The notes under the pieces are model-generated. The model had not been told where the DNA came from, did not search any database, and was given only the letters and a program-made list of their open reading frames with translations. A program made the translations under genes and the position numbers. Positions 58,460 to 64,000 of a stretch of 64,000 nucleotides of DNA are shown piece by piece; positions within the stretch are counted from its first letter, which is position 1, and the number at the start of each line of letters is the position of its first letter. The stretch is from an uncultured Muribaculaceae bacterium. GTDB taxonomy: Bacteria; Bacteroidota; Bacteroidia; Bacteroidales; Muribaculaceae. The stretch is from contig CAJTRC010000003.1 of assembly GCA_910578365.1 (NCBI GenBank), forward strand, positions 1-64,000, in the 5' to 3' direction.

Positions 58460-59068
58460 ATGAAAAAATATATTATTATACTTCTGATGTCAGTGGCCGC
58501 GGTGGCCGCGCACGCACAATTCCGTTACGGTCCGGCGGCCGGTGTGACTGTTACCGACCTTAAATTTAAACAAGACCTGGTAAGCGTGGACCAGACCGTT
58601 GGCGGTACTGCCGGAATTCAATGCGAAATGATGTTTCCCGGCATTGGCTTCGGCATCGATTTCGGCCTTATGTATAACCTCATGGGGGCCAAGGTAAATC
58701 TGGGCGAGAAGAAAATTTGGTCTGTCGACGGCTACGGCAACGAACGCCTGGCCCTGCACTATATACAGATACCGTTGCATCTGCGCTTCAAATGGACACG
58801 CATGGAAGGTCTTGAAGACTATATTGCGCCCTTTGTGTACGGTGGCCCCGACTTTACCATCCTTGCGGCACACGGCAAATGCGACGCCATGAAGTATGCC
58901 GGAGGCGAACTGGGGCTTACCGCAGGCCTCGGCTTCGAATTATATAAGAAATGGCAGATTTCGGCCAGCCATACCTGGGGTATGACATACGCCATGAAGG
59001 CTCAGCTGCTCGACAACTGGAGCGCCCGCAACCGCGAGTGGACTGTCCGCCTGGCCTATTTCTTCTGA
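58460..59068 (+). CDS. Small outer-membrane beta-barrel protein
   Basis: The 202-residue protein has a signal peptide (about 1-19, ending AHAQ) and repeated amphipathic strands with a terminal aromatic (RLAYFF). This fits the PorT-like/OmpA-type barrel family common in Bacteroidetes. It likely forms an eight-strand barrel. Its function is unknown. Confidence 0.85.
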   Translation: MKKYIIILLMSVAAVAAHAQFRYGPAAGVTVTDLKFKQDLVSVDQTVGGTAGIQCEMMFPGIGFGIDFGLMYNLMGAKVNLGEKKIWSVDGYGNERLALHYIQIPLHLRFKWTRMEGLEDYIAPFVYGGPDFTILAAHGKCDAMKYAGGELGLTAGLGFELYKKWQISASHTWGMTYAMKAQLLDNWSARNREWTVRLAYFF

Positions 59069-59370
59069 TAAACACTGCTCTGAAAATATTTTCGGCCATA
59101 GCCTGAGCGCGATTCTCTATGCAGAACAGCAGGCTATGGCCGATGTTATGTTTCGGTGCATCACCGCGCCGCTATTTCGACCCCGTTCACCAATATTTGT
59201 CAACACCGGGGAGGTCAAGCGTCGTGCATATATGTTCGCGCAGTGAGAGAGCAATGCGGTTGCATTGAGTTCGAAACAAGCGGAGGCGGATACATGACGA
59301 TTGGCCGAGGCAATGGTATCTTATGCCACGGACAACCGAGAATAATAAATTCGCGATGGGTAACGGGGTC
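59069..59370. other. Gap between the barrel gene and holA
   Basis: The 302 bases hold no convincing gene. The clear feature is a perfect 14-bp inverted repeat (59092-59105 with 59130-59143) with a 24-base loop, probably the terminator of the barrel gene. The rest (59144-59370) shows no recognised signal and precedes the 3' end of the opposite-strand holA. Confidence 0.5.
59092..59143. terminator. Long-loop inverted repeat after the barrel gene
   Basis: TCGGCCATAGCCTG pairs perfectly with CAGGCTATGGCCGA across a 24-base loop. The T-run is poor (TGTTATGTTT follows). It may act as a bidirectional terminator between convergent genes. Confidence 0.55.
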
Positions 59371-60399
59371 TTATACCGGCAGTGTGCCCGGAGCGGTGAG
59401 TATGCGGTACATCAGTTCGTGGAAGAGTTCGTATTCGTTACGCCGCGAGCCATTACCTTTCACCCGGCAGTCAAAGTCGCGCAGGGCATGGATTATCTCT
59501 ATAACCTTGAATGCATTATAATTCTGCAGGCCTGCCATATAGCGTTTGGCCTGTATGGGGGCTTTCAGTTTCATCACGCCCATGATTGACCGCTCGCTCT
59601 TGTCGGGGGTATAGTGCAGTATCATAAGGTCGGAAAAGAAGCCGAACAGCGAGGCCACCACCGGAATGGTAGGATTGCCCTTGGGATTGCCTCTGAAGGC
59701 ATTGACTATAGTGAACACCTTCAGACTATCCTTGAATGCCAGGGCTTCGATAAGCTCAAATGTGTTGTACTCCTTGCTTATGCCTATGTGCTGCTCCACT
59801 GCCTCAGGTGTGACCTTTGCCCTCGGGGGCAGTATGCCGGCGAGTTTGTCGATTTCGTTGTAAAGCCGGCTCAGGTCGGTGCCTATATGCTGGGCAAGCA
59901 TATCGATGGCCTTGGGGTCGGCCGAGAGTTTTTTTGCCGACAGGCATCGCTGGATTTCCTGTTTAATCTGGCTGTCATACAGCTTTTTGGTTTCAAATAC
60001 CTCCACATGAGGTTTCTTGCACGCCGCCAGCAAATCTTTGCCTTTGGCCTTCTCACCTCGGCAACAGATTACAAATATGGTCTGCGGATTCGGCGCGTCC
60101 ACATAGTGATGATATCGGTTGAGTTCGTCGGCTTTCAGCGCCTGTGCTTCCTTGAGAATAACCAACTGACGTTCCACACCGAAAGGCGCCTGCCTGCATA
60201 CACTCATCACAGTATCGGGCTCGACGCGCGGGGCATAGAACACATGCATGTTGAAATCGCGCTCGTCTTCCGGGATAATCTTTTCGAAATCCTCGACCAG
60301 CCGGTCGATATAGTATCCCTCCTCGCCGTGCAGGAGATAAACCGCTTTGTACTGGCGGGCGGAAAGCATGGTTCGCAGTGCGTCGAAAGTCAGAGCCAT
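59371..60399 (-). CDS. holA: DNA polymerase III delta subunit
   Basis: The 342-residue clamp-loader subunit opens the sliding clamp. The N-terminal ATPase-like domain begins with YLLHGEEGYYIDRLVED and contains the ERQLVILKEAQ and YNEIDKLAGIL segments. A C-terminal helical collar domain follows. Unlike gamma/tau, delta has no functional P-loop, as here. It is divergent from the HsdR_N-like gene with about 70 bases between starts. Confidence 0.92.
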   Translation of the reverse strand: MALTFDALRTMLSARQYKAVYLLHGEEGYYIDRLVEDFEKIIPEDERDFNMHVFYAPRVEPDTVMSVCRQAPFGVERQLVILKEAQALKADELNRYHHYVDAPNPQTIFVICCRGEKAKGKDLLAACKKPHVEVFETKKLYDSQIKQEIQRCLSAKKLSADPKAIDMLAQHIGTDLSRLYNEIDKLAGILPPRAKVTPEAVEQHIGISKEYNTFELIEALAFKDSLKVFTIVNAFRGNPKGNPTIPVVASLFGFFSDLMILHYTPDKSERSIMGVMKLKAPIQAKRYMAGLQNYNAFKVIEIIHALRDFDCRVKGNGSRRNEYELFHELMYRILTAPGTLPV

Positions 60400-60470
60400 A
60401 TATTTATGGAACGAAATATGATTATATGGAAATATTTGTGTAAATTTACAAAAAAAATCGCGAACAAACC

Positions 60471-60917
60471 ATGCCCGAAGGATTAAATTTACCTAAGTTC
60501 GATGTAAAAGTACGCAATGGCGAAAACGGCCCGCAGATATTCGACCCCCTGCGGGGCCGGTGGGTTGCGCTTACTCCCGAGGAATGGGTTCGCCAGCACT
60601 TTGTAAACTATCTGATTGCGGTAAAGAACTACCCCCAGGCTCTTATGGCCAACGAGGTTCAGCTGAAATTCAACGGTATGAGCCGCCGCTGCGATACCGT
60701 GGTGTACGACCAAAGTTTCCACCCTCTTGTGGTTGTGGAATACAAACGCGCTACCGTGCCGGTGACCCAACGGGTATTCGACCAGATAGCGCGCTATAAC
60801 ATTACTATGGGGGCCCGCTGGCTGATAGTGAGCAATGGAGTGCATCACTACTGCTGCCGCATAGAGGCCGGCTCATACAGCTTTGTACGCGATATTCCGG
60901 CCTGGTCCGAACTCTGA
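60471..60917 (+). CDS. HsdR N-terminal-like (PD-(D/E)XK fold) protein
   Basis: The 148-residue protein matches the HSDR_N_2 family. It has a helical start, then MSRRCDTVVYDQSFHPLVVVEYKR, where the Asp and the E-x-K form a nuclease-like site, then ARWLIVSNGVHHYCC. It is conserved next to holA in many Bacteroidetes and is not part of a restriction system here, since no HsdM or HsdS lies nearby. A nuclease or nucleic-acid-binding role is plausible but unproven. Confidence 0.85.
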   Translation: MPEGLNLPKFDVKVRNGENGPQIFDPLRGRWVALTPEEWVRQHFVNYLIAVKNYPQALMANEVQLKFNGMSRRCDTVVYDQSFHPLVVVEYKRATVPVTQRVFDQIARYNITMGARWLIVSNGVHHYCCRIEAGSYSFVRDIPAWSEL

Positions 60918-60950
60918 CCCCGGAGTGAAGGCAGGGATGCCTCCGCTTCA

Positions 60951-63365
60951 TCAGTCGAAAGCTCCGTCGACACTCTCCTCTGCCTGCTCCTCGAATGGCT
61001 CGTAAAGCTCGCCGCCGCACAGATTCACATCGGACGGGAACTTAAATCTCGACTGCTGGCTGTAAGGCAGGTTGCGGTCGGCATATACCTTGGTCATATA
61101 TTTGCCATAGATTGGCAGAGCCATAGATGCGCCCTGGCCCTGCGCCATGCTGTTGAAGTGGATATAGCGTTCGTCGCCGCCTACCCACACGCCCGACACC
61201 AAATCGGGGGTAAAGCCCATAAACCAGCCATCGGCATTGAAGTTGGTAGTACCGGTCTTGCCGCCGGTTTCGGCTTTAATATTGAAAGGCGCGCGACGCA
61301 GTCGGTTGCCGGTACCGCTGTCGACTACATTGAGCAGAATCGACAGTATCTTATAATAGGCCGCACGACTGATAACCTCGCTGTGGCGCGGAGTAAATGT
61401 GCTTATTATGTTGCCGTTGTTATCGGCTATGGCTGTTACGAACAAGGGGTCGGAACGCATGCCGCCGTTGGCAAAGGCCGTATATGCCGTGACCATTTCC
61501 TTCACTGACACCTCACAGGGGCCGAGAGCGAGCGATTTCACTGCCGGCAACTGGTTGGTGATACCGAAGGCGTGCATGCGGTCAACCAGAGGCTGGGCGC
61601 CGAATTCATCAATCAGGCGGGCCGAAATCCAGTTGTTCGAGTTGGTGAGGGCCCACCGCAGGTCGACCATCTCGCCAACACGCGATGTTCCGGAGTTGCG
61701 CGGGGCCCATGGGCGTCCGTTCTCGTCGTAAAGCACCGGCTGGGCATTGAGATACATCGAACACGGAGTCTTGCCCTGCTCCATGGCATAGGTGTAGAGA
61801 AATGGCTTGATTGTCGAACCAATCTGACGGCGACCGGTCGACACCATGTCGTACTGGAAGAAGCGGAAGTCGGGACCGCCCACATATGCCTTCACATAGC
61901 CGTTGGTGGGGTCCATGCTCATAAAGCCGGTGCGCAGGAACGATTTTGTGTATAAAATCGAGTCGCGCGGAGTCATCACAGTATCCACAGCGCCGCGGTA
62001 GCTGAACACAGTCATCTCGCAAGCACGGTCGAATTCCTTTTCAATCTCGCTCTCACTCTTGCCTGCGAGCTTGCCTATGCGCCACCGTTCGCTCTGGTGC
62101 ATTGCATTCTTAATCAAGTTCTGGCGAGCCTTGGCCGAGAGTTCAGCCGGATTGCTGGTATAAGGAGCGGTGCTGCTGTTGCGTTTCTCGCGGAAGAACT
62201 GATTCTGCAGCGAACGCATGTGTTCGTCGACAGCTTCCTCGGCATACTTCTGCATACGCGAGTCGATGGTGGTATAAATGCGCAGACCGTCCTGATAGAG
62301 GTTGTAATAGCTACCGTCGGCCTTAGGATTTTTCTGTATCCATCCGTAAAGGGGGTTAATTTCCCACTCTATCGAGTCGTCGACGAAACCCTGGCGGTCC
62401 CACGACGCATAATCCTGGCGATGAGGTTTTTTAGCGGTAAGGTAACGGCGCAATTCCTCTCTGAAGTATGGCGCAAGACCCTCTTTATGGTCCACTCGGT
62501 GAAAGTCGAGTTCTACAGGCAAGGCACACAGCGAATCGCGTTCGGCCTCGCTAATCATGTCGGCCTTATACATCTGGTCGAACACCACATTGCGGCGGTC
62601 GCGGGTGCGCTCGGGATAGCGTACCGGGTTGAAGTAAGACGGATTCTTGACCATGCCTACCAGCAGAGCCGCTTCCTGCAGGTTGAGTTCGCCGGCATCC
62701 TTGTTGAAGTACACCTTCGCGGCCGACTTAATGCCCACGGCGTTATACAGGAAGTCGAACTGGTTGAGATACATCTTTATAATCTCTTCCTTGCTGTAGA
62801 AGCGCTCGAGCTTTATAGCTATCATCCACTCGATAGGCTTCTGTATGGCACGTTCCAGCAGCCCCTTGCTCGAGGGGCTGTAAAGCTGCTTAGCCAACTG
62901 CTGGGTTATAGTCGAGCCGCCTCCGGCGTTCTTCTGCCCCATCAGCACAGTTTTGAACAGAGCGCGGTTGAGTGCGCGGAAGTCAATGCCCGAATGGTCT
63001 TCGAAGCGTGAGTCTTCGGTGGCGATAAGAGCGTTTACCACATAGGGCGAGATTTCGTCGAAGTCGGCATACACGCGGTTACCTGTGTTGGCAAAATAGC
63101 GTCCAATCTCCTCTCCGTCGGCGCTATACACAATTGACGCGAATTTGTCGCGCGGATTTTTAAGCTCCTCCACCGGAGGCATATAGCCAATCACGCCATT
63201 ATATACAAGAATAAAAATAGCAAAGAACATAAATGCCCCTATGGCCAGCCCTCCCCATATCCACGCTATAATACGTCGGTTACGAGCCTGAACCTTAGGT
63301 GATTTAGCATTAGTGTCGGCCCCAACCGGCCGCTGTTTATTGTCGTTGTGGCTGATTTTATCCAT
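60951..63365 (-). CDS. Penicillin-binding protein 1A (bifunctional)
   Basis: The 804-residue cell-wall synthase has a cytoplasmic tail and a membrane helix (about 35-57). The GT51 glycosyltransferase domain has its Glu in ATEDSRFEDHSGIDFRA and the GGSTITQQLAKQL motif. The transpeptidase domain has SxxK in STIKPF, SxN in TNSNNW and KTG in GKTGTTNF. All catalytic motifs are intact. A - strand promoter-like TAACTTTGC is at 63385-63393. Confidence 0.96.
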   Translation of the reverse strand: MDKISHNDNKQRPVGADTNAKSPKVQARNRRIIAWIWGGLAIGAFMFFAIFILVYNGVIGYMPPVEELKNPRDKFASIVYSADGEEIGRYFANTGNRVYADFDEISPYVVNALIATEDSRFEDHSGIDFRALNRALFKTVLMGQKNAGGGSTITQQLAKQLYSPSSKGLLERAIQKPIEWMIAIKLERFYSKEEIIKMYLNQFDFLYNAVGIKSAAKVYFNKDAGELNLQEAALLVGMVKNPSYFNPVRYPERTRDRRNVVFDQMYKADMISEAERDSLCALPVELDFHRVDHKEGLAPYFREELRRYLTAKKPHRQDYASWDRQGFVDDSIEWEINPLYGWIQKNPKADGSYYNLYQDGLRIYTTIDSRMQKYAEEAVDEHMRSLQNQFFREKRNSSTAPYTSNPAELSAKARQNLIKNAMHQSERWRIGKLAGKSESEIEKEFDRACEMTVFSYRGAVDTVMTPRDSILYTKSFLRTGFMSMDPTNGYVKAYVGGPDFRFFQYDMVSTGRRQIGSTIKPFLYTYAMEQGKTPCSMYLNAQPVLYDENGRPWAPRNSGTSRVGEMVDLRWALTNSNNWISARLIDEFGAQPLVDRMHAFGITNQLPAVKSLALGPCEVSVKEMVTAYTAFANGGMRSDPLFVTAIADNNGNIISTFTPRHSEVISRAAYYKILSILLNVVDSGTGNRLRRAPFNIKAETGGKTGTTNFNADGWFMGFTPDLVSGVWVGGDERYIHFNSMAQGQGASMALPIYGKYMTKVYADRNLPYSQQSRFKFPSDVNLCGGELYEPFEEQAEESVDGAFD

Positions 63366-63454
63366 AGTCTTACTGTTTCAATCAGCAAAGTTACTACAAA
63401 ATATCGGAGTTGGCAAGTGAAAATTCCCAAACGGAGTGTGGCGGACACGAAAAA

Positions 63455-63477
63455 AGCCCCGTCGATAAGGCGGGGCT
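63455..63477 (-). terminator. Terminator of the ribosomal protein cluster
   Basis: AGCCCCG (63455-63461) pairs with CGGGGCT (63471-63477). On the - strand it is followed by T5, 25 bases past the DUF4295 stop. Confidence 0.85.
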
Positions 63478-63501
63478 AAATATTGATATTGTATAGGGTT
63501 C

Positions 63502-63651
63502 TTATTTCAAGGCGTCTTTAACAGCGTCGTTGGGCACCATTTCTTCTTTGAATACGTAGGCGCCGGTTTTGGGAGATTTCACCATCTTGATGACCTTGCT
63601 GTAGGTACGGCCTTCACCTTTCTGAAGCGATGCTACGGTTTTCTTTGCCAT
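63502..63651 (-). CDS. DUF4295 small basic protein
   Basis: This 49-residue protein begins MAKKTVASLQKGEGRTYSKV and ends AVKDALK. The DUF4295 family is found only in Bacteroidetes, always behind rpmB and rpmG, which is also the order here. A ribosome-linked role is inferred from the context. It starts 9 bases after rpmG and shares the terminator at 63455. Confidence 0.9.
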   Translation of the reverse strand: MAKKTVASLQKGEGRTYSKVIKMVKSPKTGAYVFKEEMVPNDAVKDALK

Positions 63652-63660
63652 ATGCCGGGA

Positions 63661-63849
63661 TTATTTAATTTCTTTGTGAACAGTTACACGCTTAAGGATG
63701 GGATTGTATTTCTTAAGCTCAAGTCTCTCGGTTGTATTTTTGCGGTTTTTGGTGGTGATGTAGCGCGAAGTGCCGGGCATACCACTGGCTTTATGTTCGG
63801 TGCATTCGAGGATGACCTGCACGCGATTACCTTTTGCTTTCTTTGCCAT
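63661..63849 (-). CDS. rpmG: Large-subunit ribosomal protein L33
   Basis: The 62-residue protein has the L33 pattern: MAKKAKGNRVQVILECTEHK, then RYITTKNRKNTTERLELKKYNPILKRV. Zinc-binding cysteine pairs are absent (only one Cys), so this is the zinc-independent form. It lies 4 bases after rpmB. Confidence 0.95.
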   Translation of the reverse strand: MAKKAKGNRVQVILECTEHKASGMPGTSRYITTKNRKNTTERLELKKYNPILKRVTVHKEIK

Positions 63850-63853
63850 CTTC

Positions 63854-64000
63854 TTAGAATCCTATGAATTTAATGTCGTTGTCAGTTAAGAAACCCTTTT
63901 CGGCAGCCTGACGCATTGCTGCATCCAGACCAAGTTTGTTGATAGTGCGGAGGCCGGCAGCGGAGATAGTGAGGCTGATCCATACACCCTGCTCTACCCA
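63854..64000 (-). CDS. rpmB: Large-subunit ribosomal protein L28 (C-terminal part)
   Basis: The gene is cut by the window edge; only the last 48 codons are visible, beginning WVEQGVWISLTISAAGLRTI and ending DNDIKFIGF. This matches the C-terminal half of L28. It is the first visible gene of the - strand rpmB-rpmG-DUF4295 operon. Confidence 0.92.
   Translation of the reverse strand, partial: WVEQGVWISLTISAAGLRTINKLGLDAAMRQAAEKGFLTDNDIKFIGF

Noticed and set aside
59156..59521. 121-codon + strand frame between the barrel gene and holA
   Set aside because: About 150 bases are antisense to the holA C-terminus and the remainder lacks protein-like composition.
60471..60917. Type I restriction system
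   Set aside because: Only an HsdR_N-like domain is present, with no methylase or specificity subunit nearby; it is a stand-alone core gene.
1..64000. CRISPR arrays, rRNA and tRNA genes
   Set aside because: No regularly spaced repeats and no recognisable rRNA or tRNA sequence were seen anywhere in the window on reading.

Overview
The window looks like chromosomal DNA from a member of the Bacteroidales, most likely a Muribaculaceae-type gut commensal (family placement is inference). The phylum is well supported. Promoter-like sites follow the Bacteroidetes pattern TAnnTTTG(C). The gene set and order are typical of the phylum: GldH, the rpmB-rpmG-DUF4295 cluster, exbB-exbD-exbD-tonB, a tricorn-type S41 protease, DUF4421, DUF4105, and a long SecA with a C-terminal zinc motif. 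No rRNA, tRNA or CRISPR array was seen.

Region 1 (1-18564) is housekeeping core on the + strand: a coiled-coil protein with ZapA, RNase Y, the PSP1/RicT-like protein with GldH, an M24 peptidase, a CCA-adding-type nucleotidyltransferase, QueD-QueE, DUF4105, a degenerate alkaline-phosphatase-fold protein, SecA, RadA, DUF4421 (- strand) and GuaA.

Region 2 (about 18550-30024) is an AT-richer integrated element of about 11.5 kb. It sits exactly in the last codons of guaA. The 13 bp ATCGAGTGGGAAT is repeated at both ends. Both copies read I-E-W-E followed by a stop, TGA at the guaA side and TAA at the far side. The element therefore replaced the guaA stop codon and terminator with its own, and the displaced native terminator now lies at 30057-30096. 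Cargo in order: tyrosine integrase and serine recombinase (one - strand operon), XRE regulator, methyltransferase-like protein with HTH segments, a long structured leader with an internal terminator, a lipoprotein, three consecutive membrane proteins that each start with the same four-cysteine zinc ribbon (DUF805, unknown, WG-repeat), a NADAR-family ADP-ribosyl glycosidase behind a structured leader, two unrecognised proteins, and a replication-initiator-like protein preceded by iteron-like repeats. This element is the best candidate for something undescribed.

Region 3 (30025-52392) returns to core: M13 peptidase, DUF2461-CYTH pair, a His-rich small protein and a TonB-dependent receptor, a - strand operon (tricorn-type protease, membrane protein, MiaA, secreted unknown), two FdtA-like cupins with a MINPP-like histidine phosphatase, a cupin, MltG-TPR, PanC-PanD, Ffh, FolD and CapA.

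Region 4 (52393-64000) holds the energy-transduction operon exbB-exbD-exbD-tonB, then NadE, an outer-membrane barrel, HolA, an HsdR_N-like nuclease-fold protein, PBP1A, and the ribosomal protein cluster L28 (cut by the window end), L33 and DUF4295.
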